The notes under the pieces: model-generated | Databases searched by the model: none | Told to the model about the DNA's origin: nothing | The model's input: the letters and a program-made list of their open reading frames with translations, nothing else | Program-made: the position numbers and the translations under genes | Assembly (NCBI RefSeq): GCF_014203855.1 | Contig: NZ_JACHJV010000001.1 | Location: forward strand, 4,588,001 to 4,652,000 | Direction: 5' to 3' | DNA length: 64,000 nucleotides | Source: Kitasatospora kifunensis | Lineage (GTDB): Bacteria; Actinomycetota; Actinomycetes; Streptomycetales; Streptomycetaceae | In this document: piece after piece, positions 11,145 through 19,568 of the stretch | Layout: each line of letters starts with the position of its first letter | Numbering within the stretch: position 1 is the stretch's first letter

Positions 11145-11401
11145 CCGAGCACGCGGCGAACGGGTTGGATGGGGCGAACGGGTTGGATGGGGCGAACGAG
11201 GTGGCCGGGCCGGGCGGGCCGGACGGGCCGGGCGGGCTGGACGGCTACTGGCAGGGCGACTTCACGCTGCGGCGGGAGGGGGAGCCGGCCGGCCCGGCCG
11301 GGCCGCTGGCGATCGAGCAGCTCGCGGCGCCGGGGATCAGCGTGCGCGGCCGGAACCTCGCGGTGCTGCTCGCCCCCGTCTACCGGGCGCTGACCTCCTG
11401 A
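11141..11401 (+). CDS. Short protein coupled to the SNF2 gene, possible remnant of a SWIM zinc-finger protein
   Basis: The 86-residue frame starts at an ATG that overlaps the helicase stop (ATGA at 11141-11144), so translation is coupled. Residues 7-20 are an 18-bp tandem duplication (GLDGAN twice) followed by a Gly/Pro-rich stretch. The last 50 residues (YWQGDFTLR, then LAAPGISVRGRNLAVLLAPVYRAL) resemble the C-terminus that, from memory, ends the SWIM zinc-finger proteins that follow SNF2 genes in streptomycetes. No C-x-C...C-x-H SWIM motif is present. I read it as a deletion derivative retaining the start and the tail, but a genuine small protein cannot be excluded. Confidence 0.5.
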
Positions 11402-11458
11402 CGGTCCGCCGCGTCGCGGCTTGACCCTCGACCTGGTCGAGCCCCCAGAGTCCTCGTC

Positions 11459-12628
11459 ATGGAGAGCGCGATGCGCAGTATCGGCCAGCTGGCCCGGGAG
11501 AGCGGACTGACCGTCAGCGCGCTGCGGTTCTACGACAGCGCCGGGGTCTTCGGTCCGGCCCAGGTCGACCCGCAGACCGGCTACCGCTGGTACGCGCCGG
11601 ACCAGCTCGCCGACGCCCGGCTGCTCTGCCGGCTGCGCCGGGTCGGGCTGCCGCTGGCCGAACTCCGGCTGGTGCTGGCCGCGCCGGCCGACGCCGACAC
11701 CGCCCACCGGGTGCTCGACGCGCACCTGCGGCGCCTGGAGGACGGCTTGGCCGACGCACGTCGCGAACTCTCCTCGGCCCGCAAGCTGATCGACGAGAGG
11801 GAACAACCGATGACCACGACAATGGGTTCTGCCACCGCCCAGGACGCTGTACGGATCACCGTGGCGGGCCCGGAACTGGCCGCGGCCCTGGCCGCCGTCC
11901 GCTTCGCGGTGAGCACCGACCCCGAACTGCCCATGCTCGGCGGCATCCTGTTCGACCTGGACGGGACGGTGCTGCGGCTGGTGGCCACCGACCGCTACCG
12001 GCTGGCGGTCGGTGCGGCGGCGGCGCGGGCGGCGGCCGGCACCCAGCTCAGCGCCCTGGTGCCCACCGCACTGGCCGACGAGATCGGCCTGCTGCTGGCT
12101 TCGGTCGCCGACACGGACCCGGGTGCCGAGGCGAGTGTCACCGTCACGGGCGGCTCGGTGTCGGTGGCGGTCGGCGGGCACCTGGTGACGGGCGAGTGCC
12201 TGGACCTGGACTTCCCCGACTATCGCCGGCTGGTCCGGCTGGAGCCCTCCTACCGGGTCGAACTGGGCGCCACTGACCTGCGCCGCGCGGTACTGGCGGG
12301 GCCCACCCGCCCCGCCCGCCCGGAACCAGGCGCCCAGGCGGGTGCCGACGTTACCGCCCCGGTCACCGTCCTCGCCCTCGGCGGGAACGGCGACCTGAGG
12401 GTGGTCGAGAGCGCTGCGAACAGCCCGGACGAGCTGGGGGCCGAGGCGTCGGCGCGGGCCGAGGAGCTGCGGGTGGCGGTGAACCAGGAGTTCCTGCTGG
12501 AGGCGCTGGACGCCACCCAGGGCCAGTTGGTCCTCGAACTCGGCGGAGTGATCAGCCCGCTGGCCATCCGGTCGGCCACCGACGTCGACGGCAACTTCTC
12601 CCTCCTGATGCCGGTCCGCCTGTCGTAG
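11459..12628 (+). CDS. MerR HTH fused to a DNA polymerase III beta-clamp-like domain
   Basis: The 389-residue product has two unrelated parts. Residues 4-72 are a MerR DNA-binding domain (SIGQLARESGLTVSALRFYD, then YRWYAPDQLADARLLCRLRR), with a dimer helix up to about 117. From residue 118 on it resembles DnaN, the sliding clamp: LPMLGGILFDLDGTVLRLVATDRYRLAVG is close to the conserved clamp segment, and the end (SPLAIRS...LLMPVRLS) mirrors the clamp C-terminus. Total length suits one HTH plus about two clamp domains. An internal ATG at 11810 has its own GAGAGGGA ribosome site eight bases away, so a clamp-only product is possible. Start may be 11459 or 11471. The function is unknown; regulation of or by the replisome is speculation. 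Confidence 0.85.
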   Translation: MESAMRSIGQLARESGLTVSALRFYDSAGVFGPAQVDPQTGYRWYAPDQLADARLLCRLRRVGLPLAELRLVLAAPADADTAHRVLDAHLRRLEDGLADARRELSSARKLIDEREQPMTTTMGSATAQDAVRITVAGPELAAALAAVRFAVSTDPELPMLGGILFDLDGTVLRLVATDRYRLAVGAAAARAAAGTQLSALVPTALADEIGLLLASVADTDPGAEASVTVTGGSVSVAVGGHLVTGECLDLDFPDYRRLVRLEPSYRVELGATDLRRAVLAGPTRPARPEPGAQAGADVTAPVTVLALGGNGDLRVVESAANSPDELGAEASARAEELRVAVNQEFLLEALDATQGQLVLELGGVISPLAIRSATDVDGNFSLLMPVRLS

Positions 12629-12661
12629 TTCTGACGTGCCGCGCCGCGCCGCGCTAGCTGT

Positions 12662-12683
12662 GCTGCTTGCTTTTGCAAGCAGC
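12662..12683. promoter_or_regulatory. Perfect palindrome upstream of the XRE regulator gene
   Basis: GCTGCTTGC and GCAAGCAGC form perfect nine-base arms around TTTT, ending 18 bases before the XRE start codon. The position suits an operator for autoregulation by the XRE protein. It also resembles a terminator for the preceding gene, but no T-run follows the second arm, which favours an operator. Confidence 0.6.
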
Positions 12684-12701
12684 GGTAGGCAGCATGAAGG
12701 T

Positions 12702-13067
12702 ATGGCTTCACTGAAGGTGGGCTCGCTGGGTGAGTACATCCGGGAGCAGCGGCGCAGCGCGCAGTACTCGCTGCGCCAGTTGGCGGAGGCCGCGGGTGTG
12801 TCGAACCCGTATCTCAGCCAGATTGAGCGAGGGCTGCGCAAGCCGAGTGCGGAGATCCTGCAGCAGATCGCCAAGGCGCTGCGGATCTCGGCCGAGACGC
12901 TCTATGTGCAGGCGGGGATTCTGGAGGAGCGGTCGGCGGGTGGGGCGGACCTGCGGGCCGCGATCTTCGCTGACACGGCGATCAGCGAGCAGCAGAAGCA
13001 CGCGCTGTTGGCGGTGTACGAGGCCTTCGTACGGGACAACGGTGAGCAGCCGGCCGACCCGGACTGA
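12702..13067 (+). CDS. XRE-family helix-turn-helix regulator (Rv0474-like)
   Basis: The product has 121 residues from the ATG at 12702. The XRE HTH occupies about residues 12-65 (EYIREQRRSAQYSLRQLAEAAGV, then NPYLSQIERGLRKPSAEIL). A short helical tail follows. The order XRE regulator, HBHA-like gene, DUF2516 gene equals Rv0474-Rv0475-Rv0476 of Mycobacterium tuberculosis and is conserved in actinobacteria. The palindrome at 12662-12683 is the probable operator. Frame sequence upstream of the ATG is not conserved-looking and was excluded. Confidence 0.9.
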   Translation: MASLKVGSLGEYIREQRRSAQYSLRQLAEAAGVSNPYLSQIERGLRKPSAEILQQIAKALRISAETLYVQAGILEERSAGGADLRAAIFADTAISEQQKHALLAVYEAFVRDNGEQPADPD

Positions 13068-13131
13068 GTGCGGCGCGTGTCGAAGAAGAGCACCGGCGAA
13101 GTGCGCGAGCGAAGTGAGAGAGGAAGAGCGG

Positions 13132-13716
13132 ATGCCCAACACCGACGAGATCAGGAACGAGATCAGGAAGACGCTGAGCGACCCGACGCCGCTGTACGCG
13201 CTCGCGGGCGCCGGCGACCTGGCCTACGAGAAGCTGCGCGAGGTACCCGGGCGGGTTGAGGCGCTGGCCGGCGACCGGCGGGCGGCGCAGGAGGCGGCGG
13301 CCGCGCGACTGCAGGAGGCACAGGCGAAGCTGCAGCAGACGCAGGCCAAGGTGGTCGGGTCGGTGACCACGCTGCCCACCGACTTCCGGGCACTGCAGGA
13401 CAGGGCGCAGTCCTTCGCGTTCCAGCAGGTGGGTCGGGCTGCCGGCTTCGTGGTCAAGGCGAAGGAGGTCTACGACGAACTGGCCGAGCGCGGCAAGGAG
13501 GTCGTGGAGAAGGGCCTCCCCGGGCGATCCGAGGGCGGGTCGCAGGGTGAGTCGGTGACCGTGGAGGTCGGCGACGCGGTGCCGGTGGACGCCGAGACGG
13601 TCGAGACCATCGAGGTGGTCGAGGTGGTGGAGATCGTCGACGAGTCGGTGGCGGAGCCGAAGAGGCCGGCGAAGAAGGCGGCCCGGCCGCGGAAGGCGCC
13701 GGGTGCCGAGAAGTAG
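13132..13716 (+). CDS. Heparin-binding haemagglutinin (HBHA)-like coiled-coil protein
   Basis: The 194-residue product has the layout of HBHA (Rv0475): a short N-terminal region with PLYALAGAGDLAYEKLREVP, an Ala/Gln/Lys-rich coiled coil at about residues 45-85 (RLQEAQAKLQQTQAK), the LPTDFRALQDRAQ segment, an acidic Val/Glu-rich stretch, and a Lys/Ala/Pro-rich C-terminus (KRPAKKAARPRKAPG) like the heparin-binding tail. In streptomycetes the role is unlikely to be host adhesion. Interaction with membrane or cell wall is more plausible, as inferred from the neighbouring DUF2516 membrane protein. No signal peptide is visible. Confidence 0.85.
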   Translation: MPNTDEIRNEIRKTLSDPTPLYALAGAGDLAYEKLREVPGRVEALAGDRRAAQEAAAARLQEAQAKLQQTQAKVVGSVTTLPTDFRALQDRAQSFAFQQVGRAAGFVVKAKEVYDELAERGKEVVEKGLPGRSEGGSQGESVTVEVGDAVPVDAETVETIEVVEVVEIVDESVAEPKRPAKKAARPRKAPGAEK

Positions 13717-13894
13717 CGGCTGACGAGGCTCCCGGTGCGGCCGGTGGGGTTGCGGTTGGCGCGGTGCGGCACGCTTCGGATGCCTGGCACGTTCACCGTT
13801 TGCCGGGCACCCCAGCGTGTCAGGATGGAATGGACCGGCACGGCCGTGGAAAGCCAGGGCGCGGTGGCGACGAGGTTGGTGTGAGGAGACCCGA

Positions 13895-14236
13895 GTGATC
13901 ACGTACTTCGACGTCCTGAATCCGTTCTGGTGGCTGTCCGTTGGGATCACGCTCTTTCAGGCGTTCGTCTTCGTGGACGCCGCCACCCGGCGGGAGGACG
14001 CCTACCGTGCGGCGGACAAGAAGACCAAGGGTTTCTGGCTGGTACTCCTCGGGGTGGCGCTCGGGATCGACCTGATCTTCGGAGCCAACTTCATCGGCAG
14101 CTTCCTGACGCTGGCCGGTCTGGTGGCCGCCATCGTGTACATGGTTGACGTCCGTCCGGCGATCAGGGCGCTCACCGGCGGTCGCGGCGGTAAGGGCGGC
14201 GGTAGCCGCAACACCGGGCCTTACGGCCCCTGGTGA
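13895..14236 (+). CDS. DUF2516-family membrane protein
   Basis: The 113-residue product starts at a GTG (13895) preceded by GAGGAGA. Hydrophobic helices lie at about residues 12-28, 48-64 and 68-86 (LVLLGVALGIDLIFGANFIGSFLTLAGLVAAIVYMV), and the tail is Gly/Arg rich. The family is the Rv0476 type. It is consistently found after an HBHA-like gene. The molecular function is unknown. A terminator-like hairpin follows. Confidence 0.88.
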   Translation: MITYFDVLNPFWWLSVGITLFQAFVFVDAATRREDAYRAADKKTKGFWLVLLGVALGIDLIFGANFIGSFLTLAGLVAAIVYMVDVRPAIRALTGGRGGKGGGSRNTGPYGPW

Positions 14237-14266
14237 GCGTCGCCGCTCGCGGACAGTCGGCTGAAG

Positions 14267-14305
14267 TGACCGGGCGGCCCCCGAAGCGGGAGCGCCGCCC
14301 GGTCA
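14267..14305. terminator. Hairpin between convergent DUF2516 and phosphatase genes
   Basis: TGACCGGGCGGC at 14267-14278 pairs with GCCGCCCGGTCA at 14294-14305, with a 15-base GC-rich loop. It overlaps the stop codon of the phosphatase gene and can serve both strands. There is no U-tract, as is usual in streptomycetes. Confidence 0.6.
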
Positions 14306-16114
14306 GCCCATCAGTGGCGGCTGCTGAGTGCGTTCCAGCAGCAGGATGGCGACGTCGTCCGTCAGGGCGCCGCCGTTGAGGTCCTCGACCTCGGCCAGCG
14401 CGCTGTCCACCAGGCGGCCTCGCGTCAGGCCGTTGGCCTGGTGGTCGCTGATCAGGCCGATCAGGCCGTCCTGGCCCAGTCGGCGGGAGCCGGCGCCGAC
14501 GCGGCCCTCGATCAGGCCGTCGGTGTAGAGCAGCAGGCTCCAGCCGGGCTCCAGTTCGACGTGGTGGGGCGGCCAGCTGGCGTCGGTGTCGTCGCAGGCC
14601 AGCAGGCCGAGTGCCGGTCCTGCCTGCTCGAAGGGGAGGACCACGGGCCGCTCGTCGGGGGAGAGCAGCAGCGGGGCGGGGTGGCCGGCGAGGTAGAGCT
14701 GGGCGTGCTCCACAGCGGGACGGTCGGAGGGCAGTGGTTGCTGGCCGACGCCCGGGGCCGGGCGATCGCCGGAGGTGCGGGCACCCGTGGTGGCTCGGCG
14801 GTGGCCGCGCGGCGCATCGTCGGCCGGCGTGCCAGGGGTGATCACCAGCATGCAGAGGGTCGCGAAGATCTCGTCACTGCGCCGCTCGTGCTCCAGCACG
14901 TGCTGGAGGGTGGTGAGCAGGGCCTGGCCGCTCAGACCGGCGAAGACGAGGGTCCGCCACGCTATCCGCAGCGCGACACCGAGGGCGGCCTCGTCGGGCC
15001 CGTGCCCGCAGACATCACCGATGACCACGTGGATGGTGCCGTCGTCGGTGCGGACCGCGTCGTAGAAGTCGCCGCCGAGCAGGGCCCGGCGGCGACCGGG
15101 CCGGTAGCGGCGGGTGAAGGAGAGCTCGGCGCCCTCCAGGAGCGGGGTGGGCAGCAGATGGCGCTGCAGGCGGGCGTTCTCCTGCCCGCGCAGTTCGGCC
15201 TCGACCAAGCGGCGCTGGGACTCATCGGCTCGCTTGCGCTCCACCGCGTAACGCAGCGCGCGGGCCAGCAGCGGGCCGTCGGTGTCGTCCTTGGTGAGGA
15301 AGTCCTGGGCGCCGGCGGCCACGGCGGCGGCGCCCAACTGGGTGTCGGCAGCGTCGGTGAGCACCACGACGGCCGCCTTCGGGGCCAGTCGCAGCAACTC
15401 GCGCAGCCCGTCCAGCGGGTCGGCGCCGGCGGCCGCCCGAGCGGAGTCGGTGGACGGGGTGGTGGTGGACGGGGTGGCCAGGTCGAGCAGGACACAGCTG
15501 AAATCGACCGGCAGGGTGCGGGCGCGGCGGCCCGGGACCGCGGGTTGCGGGGTGAGCTGGGCGGCGGCCTGCTCCAGGCTGCGGGCCCAGGTGAGCTCGA
15601 CCGGGGTGCCACTGGCGGCGAGCAGTTCCTCGATCAGTCGGGCGTCCGTGGTGTCGTTCTCGATCACCAGGAGTTTGAGCGGCGCTGCGGTCCGGTCGAC
15701 CGGCGCGGGACGCGAGGTGGAGCGGGGGCCGGGCAGCGGCAAGTTGGCAGCGGCACCCGAGTCGCGCTCCGGGCTCCCCGGAAGCCTGGGCGTCAGAGTG
15801 GGCTCGCCGAGCCCGGTCAATCCACCCAGTCGGCCGAAGTCGTCGAGCGCGTCGAGGCCATGCAGGGAGTTCAGGCCGTCCATCCGGTTCAGCCTCTCGT
15901 CGGCCGCGATGGTCGCCGAATCAGGGCAGGGGGCGCTGACCCGCTGGCGGACGCCAGCACCTGCCGGGGCGCCGGACCGGCCTTCGGCGCCGAGTCCTTG
16001 CCCGTCTCCCGTAGCGGGCACGGATGGTTCCTCCCTCTCCCTGACGGGGTAACGGCTGCGGTCCGCGCGCAGTGCCCGCGTGGCACCGCGAGTCAGGGAG
16101 TTTCTCGCGACCAT
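14303..16114 (-). CDS. Response-regulator receiver fused to a PP2C/SpoIIE-type phosphatase
   Basis: The product has 603 residues. The N-terminal 140 are low complexity. A receiver-like domain spans about 145-290 (LKLLVIENDTTDARLIEELL, then FSCVLLDLATPS containing the presumed phospho-Asp, then FLTKDD). A linker helix leads to a PP2C-type Ser/Thr phosphatase domain at about 325-598, with metal-binding motifs GGDFYDAVRTDDG, VIGDVCGHGPDEA, LLYTDGLIE and LTDDVAILLLER. Such RsbU/SpoIIE-like proteins typically dephosphorylate anti-anti-sigma factors. No kinase or antagonist gene is adjacent. It diverges from the macro-domain gene. Confidence 0.9.
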   Translation of the reverse strand: MVARNSLTRGATRALRADRSRYPVREREEPSVPATGDGQGLGAEGRSGAPAGAGVRQRVSAPCPDSATIAADERLNRMDGLNSLHGLDALDDFGRLGGLTGLGEPTLTPRLPGSPERDSGAAANLPLPGPRSTSRPAPVDRTAAPLKLLVIENDTTDARLIEELLAASGTPVELTWARSLEQAAAQLTPQPAVPGRRARTLPVDFSCVLLDLATPSTTTPSTDSARAAAGADPLDGLRELLRLAPKAAVVVLTDAADTQLGAAAVAAGAQDFLTKDDTDGPLLARALRYAVERKRADESQRRLVEAELRGQENARLQRHLLPTPLLEGAELSFTRRYRPGRRRALLGGDFYDAVRTDDGTIHVVIGDVCGHGPDEAALGVALRIAWRTLVFAGLSGQALLTTLQHVLEHERRSDEIFATLCMLVITPGTPADDAPRGHRRATTGARTSGDRPAPGVGQQPLPSDRPAVEHAQLYLAGHPAPLLLSPDERPVVLPFEQAGPALGLLACDDTDASWPPHHVELEPGWSLLLYTDGLIEGRVGAGSRRLGQDGLIGLISDHQANGLTRGRLVDSALAEVEDLNGGALTDDVAILLLERTQQPPLMG

Positions 16115-16246
16115 AACGTGATCTCCCGCGGTTTCCTTGGCTGGTTGGGGTTGATGTGGCTATTGCCACGCTGGTGGCGGGCGTGATCGCTAGCGTTGAC
16201 GGTTCGGGGGCCGGGCAGGCGCACGGCCGATACGGAGGTGCTGACG

Positions 16247-16828
16247 GTGACGCAGATCACTTTGATCAAGGGTGATATCACGAAGCAGCGAGTGGACGTC
16301 GTGATCAACGCGGCCAACTCGTCCTTGTTGGGCGGCGGTGGCGTCGACGGTGCGATCCACCGGGCGGGCGGTCCCGAGATCCTGGCCGAGTGCCGCAGGC
16401 TGCGGGCCTCGCACTACGGCAAGGGCCTGCCCACCGGTCGGGCGGTGGCGACCACCGCCGGGCTGCTGCCGGCCGGCCATGTGGTGCACACCGTCGGGCC
16501 GGTGTACCGGGCGGAGCGGTACGAGCAGCAGGCGCAGCTGCTGGCCTCCTGCTATCGGGAGTCGCTCCGGCTGGCGGTGCTGGAGCTGGGAGCCAGGAGC
16601 GTGGCGTTCCCCGCGGTGTCCACCGGGGTGTACGGGTGGCCGATGGAGGACGGGGCCCGGATCGCGCTGTCGACGGTGGCCGAGGTGCTGGCGGAGGATC
16701 CGGTCAAGGCGGTGGCGGATCTGGAGGTGCGGTTCGTGTTGTTCGGCGCGGAGGCGTACGAGATCTTCGCGCGGGTGCGGGAGGAGCTGGGGCTCGGCCC
16801 GGCAGGGGGCGAGCCGGCGGGGCGCTAA
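16247..16828 (+). CDS. Macro-domain protein, O-acetyl-ADP-ribose deacetylase type
   Basis: The product has 193 residues from the GTG at 16247, chosen for GGAGG eight bases upstream. Macro-domain motifs are complete: GDITKQRVDVVINAANSS at residues 7-24 (adenine and distal ribose contacts), GGGGVDGAIHRAGG (the catalytic loop), GHVVHTVGP, and AVSTGVYGWP binding the diphosphate. The family hydrolyses O-acetyl-ADP-ribose or ADP-ribose esters on proteins or nucleic acids. No Sir2 or ADP-ribosyltransferase gene is nearby, so the substrate is open. Confidence 0.93.
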   Translation: MTQITLIKGDITKQRVDVVINAANSSLLGGGGVDGAIHRAGGPEILAECRRLRASHYGKGLPTGRAVATTAGLLPAGHVVHTVGPVYRAERYEQQAQLLASCYRESLRLAVLELGARSVAFPAVSTGVYGWPMEDGARIALSTVAEVLAEDPVKAVADLEVRFVLFGAEAYEIFARVREELGLGPAGGEPAGR

Positions 16829-17016
16829 GGCAAGCGGCATGAGGTGGCGGGCATGGGGTGGCAGGGGTGGCTGAAGGGGCGGTGTGGGCTGTTTGGTCGA
16901 GTCAAGGAACGAGTGTCACCGGTGTCATCAGGTGCGCTTCCATAGTGGACTGACAGAGCGTCAACATGCCAGAGGAATTCGATAACTCGTTCGAGTGAAC
17001 CGATGGGCGCGCCGAC

Positions 17017-17874
17017 TCAGGGAGCCAGCGCCGACCAGGGCAGCGTGACCTCGCCCTGCCGCCACCGTCCGCGCGCGTCGACCAGTGGCCACCGGCCGGC
17101 CAGCGCCGTGCAGGCGGCCACCCAGCGCTGCCGAGCGCCGAACGCCCCGTACGGCGCGGCGGCGGCCCAGGCCCGGTCGAAGTCGGTGAGGAAGGCGTGC
17201 ACCGGGCGCCCGGGCATGTTGTGGTGGATGAGCGCCTTCGGCAGCCGCTCGGCCAGGTCCGAGGGCTGTTCCAGGTTCGCCAGCCGGGCGGCGAAGGTGA
17301 CCGTGCGCGGTCCCTCGGGGCCAAGCGCCACCCAGACGTGCCGGCGGCCGATCTCGTCGCAGGTGCCCTCGACCAGCAGCCCGTCCGGGGTGAGGCGGCC
17401 GCAGAGCCGCGCCCAGACCGCCTCCACCGCCTCCTCCTCGTACTGTCGCAGCACGTTGGCGGCGCGGATCAGCTGGGCCGAGGCGCCGTCCAGCGGTACC
17501 TCGAAGCCGCCGCGGCGGAAGGTCAGTGCGGGTGGTTCGGCGTACGGCAGGGCGGCGGCCACCCGGGAGGGCTCGATCTCGATGCCGACCGTCCGCAGGT
17601 CGGGGCGCACGGTCCGCAGGCGGCGGGAGAGCTCGACGGCCGTCCACGGCGCCGCGCCGTAGCCGAGGTCGACGGCCACCGGCGGCTGGTCGGCGAAGCG
17701 CAGCCGCGGGCCCAGCGTGTGGACGATCCAGCGGTCCATCCGCCGCAGGCGATTGGTGTTGGTGGTGCCGCGGGTCACCGCGCCGACCGGGCGGCCGGCC
17801 GGAGAAGTCGATGGCTTCGACGTTCGGTGCAGGGTGGGGCGGCCGAGCGAGCCCGGGTCGAAGGAGGAAGCCAT
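17017..17874 (-). CDS. Class I SAM-dependent methyltransferase-like protein
   Basis: The 285-residue product has a Rossmann motif I-like VAVDLGYGAAPWTAVEL at about residues 66-82 and an acidic strand end GIEIEPSRVAAA about 25 residues later, typical of SAM binding. NVLRQYEEEAVEAVWARL and DGLLVEGTCDEIGR continue the fold. The remaining sequence (HHNMPGRPVHAFL, FDRAWAAAAPYGAFGARQRW) is a family-specific lid. It is divergent to mshA, an arrangement I recall as conserved in streptomycetes. The substrate is unknown. The ATG at 17874 was accepted. Confidence 0.82.
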   Translation of the reverse strand: MASSFDPGSLGRPTLHRTSKPSTSPAGRPVGAVTRGTTNTNRLRRMDRWIVHTLGPRLRFADQPPVAVDLGYGAAPWTAVELSRRLRTVRPDLRTVGIEIEPSRVAAALPYAEPPALTFRRGGFEVPLDGASAQLIRAANVLRQYEEEAVEAVWARLCGRLTPDGLLVEGTCDEIGRRHVWVALGPEGPRTVTFAARLANLEQPSDLAERLPKALIHHNMPGRPVHAFLTDFDRAWAAAAPYGAFGARQRWVAACTALAGRWPLVDARGRWRQGEVTLPWSALAP

Positions 17875-18118
17875 GCCCGAAGCCTATGCCGACCCGGCGG
17901 CGGAACCGGCGGCGGAACCGGCGGGGGTGACCGGCGGGGGGTGAGGGACCGGGGTGAGGGGGTGCGGGCGGGGAGCGCAGGAGAGGGCAGGTCGGGGAGC
18001 GATCAGGAGAAGATAGGAGGGGAGCGCGTTCGGGAATGAGTCGCACCCCATCGGGGGTTGTGTCCCTGTTGAACACAGACGAGTGGTCAGTAGCGCAGAC
18101 CAGAGAGGCCACAGCCAG

Positions 18119-19483
18119 GTGACCAAGCCCCCCGTGTCGACGATCCGGCGCGACCGGCAGACCCCGCCGGTCCGTGGCCGTCTGCACGCGCTCGCCGGCC
18201 GCGCTCGGCGCCCGCGCCGGATCGCGATGCTCAGTGTGCACACCTCCCCGCTCCACCAGCCGGGCACCGGCGACGCGGGCGGGATGAACGTCTACATCGT
18301 CGAGCTGGCCAAGCGCCTGGCCGCACTCGGGATCGAGATCGAGGTGTTCACCCGGGCCACCTCCTCCGAGCTGCCGCCGACCGTGGAGCTGGCGCCCGGG
18401 GTGCTGGTCCGCCACGTCACCGCGGGCCCCTACGAGGGGCTGATCAAGGAGGACCTGCCCGCCCAGCTGTGCGCCTTCACCCACGGCGTGCTGCGCACCG
18501 AGGCGGGGCACCGGCCCGGCCACTACGACCTGGTGCACTCGCACTACTGGCTCTCCGGACAGGTGGGCTGGCTGGCGGCGCAGCGCTGGGGCGTCCCGCT
18601 GGTGCACACCATGCACACGATGGCCAAGGTGAAGAACGCCGCGCTGGCCGAGGGCGACACGCCCGAGCCCGCAGCCCGGGTGATCGGCGAGACCCAGGTG
18701 GTCGAGGCGGCCGACCGCCTGATCGCCAACACCGTGGACGAGGCGGCCGAGCTCGCCACCCACTACGGCGCCCGCGGCGAGCAGCTCGCGGTGGTGCACC
18801 CTGGCGTCAACCTGGAGGTCTTCCGGCCGGGCGACCGCCGCGCGGCGCGCGAGCGGCTGGGCCTGCCGCTCGATGCGATGGTGCTGCTCTTCGCCGGGCG
18901 GATACAGCCGCTCAAGGCGCCGGACGTGCTGCTCAAGGCGGTCGCGGTGCTGCTGGCGCGGCGCCCCGAGCTGCGTGAGCGGCTGGTGGTCCCGGTGGTC
19001 GGCGGCCCGTCCGGGACGGGGCTGGCCAAGCCGCAGAGCCTGCAGAAGCTCGCCGCCCAGCTGGGCATCGGTGACGTGGTGCGGTTCCATCCGCCGGTCG
19101 GGCAGCTGGAGCTGGCCGAGTGGTACCGGGCGGCGACGGTGCTGGCGATGCCCTCGTACAGCGAGTCGTTCGGGCTGGTGGCCCTGGAGGCGCAGGCCTG
19201 CGGCACGCCGGTGGTGGCCGCGGCGGTCGGCGGGCTGCCGGTCGCCGTCCGCGACGGTGAGACGGGTGCGCTGGTGCCCGGACACGAGCCGGAGCAGTGG
19301 GCGCGGGCACTGGAGCCCTATGTGACGGAGCCGGAGCTGGTCGCCCGGCAGGGCGCGGCGGCGGCCCGGCACGCGCAGGGGTGCGGCTGGGGCACGTCGG
19401 CCGCCGCCACGGCGGAGGTGTACGCGGGCGCGCTGGCCCGACCGGCGGGCCTGCTCGCCGGGGCGCGGCGGCGGCTGGCCTGA
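18119..19483 (+). CDS. mshA: MshA, D-inositol-3-phosphate glycosyltransferase
   Basis: First step of mycothiol synthesis: transfer of N-acetylglucosamine from UDP-GlcNAc to 1L-myo-inositol 1-phosphate. The 454-residue product is a GT-B retaining glycosyltransferase of family GT4. The N-terminal domain opens MLSVHTSPLHQPGTGDAGGMNVYI with the donor-loop glycines. VHSHYWLSGQVGWLA and HTMHTMAKVKN follow. The C-terminal domain has FAGRIQPLKAPDVLL and the E-x7-E-like PSYSESFGLVALEAQACGTPV. I took the GTG at 18119; an upstream GTG at 18083 would add 12 residues. Mycothiol is the main low-molecular-weight thiol of actinobacteria. Confidence 0.95.
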   Translation: MTKPPVSTIRRDRQTPPVRGRLHALAGRARRPRRIAMLSVHTSPLHQPGTGDAGGMNVYIVELAKRLAALGIEIEVFTRATSSELPPTVELAPGVLVRHVTAGPYEGLIKEDLPAQLCAFTHGVLRTEAGHRPGHYDLVHSHYWLSGQVGWLAAQRWGVPLVHTMHTMAKVKNAALAEGDTPEPAARVIGETQVVEAADRLIANTVDEAAELATHYGARGEQLAVVHPGVNLEVFRPGDRRAARERLGLPLDAMVLLFAGRIQPLKAPDVLLKAVAVLLARRPELRERLVVPVVGGPSGTGLAKPQSLQKLAAQLGIGDVVRFHPPVGQLELAEWYRAATVLAMPSYSESFGLVALEAQACGTPVVAAAVGGLPVAVRDGETGALVPGHEPEQWARALEPYVTEPELVARQGAAAARHAQGCGWGTSAAATAEVYAGALARPAGLLAGARRRLA

Positions 19484-19568
19484 GCGAACGCCGAGCGCAC
19501 CCGCCACGGCGGGCCGCGCGCGGCCCGGGAGCAGCGCCGAGCGGGTACCAGCCGGTAACGTCACCGTC

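Noticed and set aside
19510..19527. GC-only palindrome after mshA as a terminator or operator
   Set aside because: It is built only of alternating C and G blocks with no loop. Such strings are expected by chance at this GC content.
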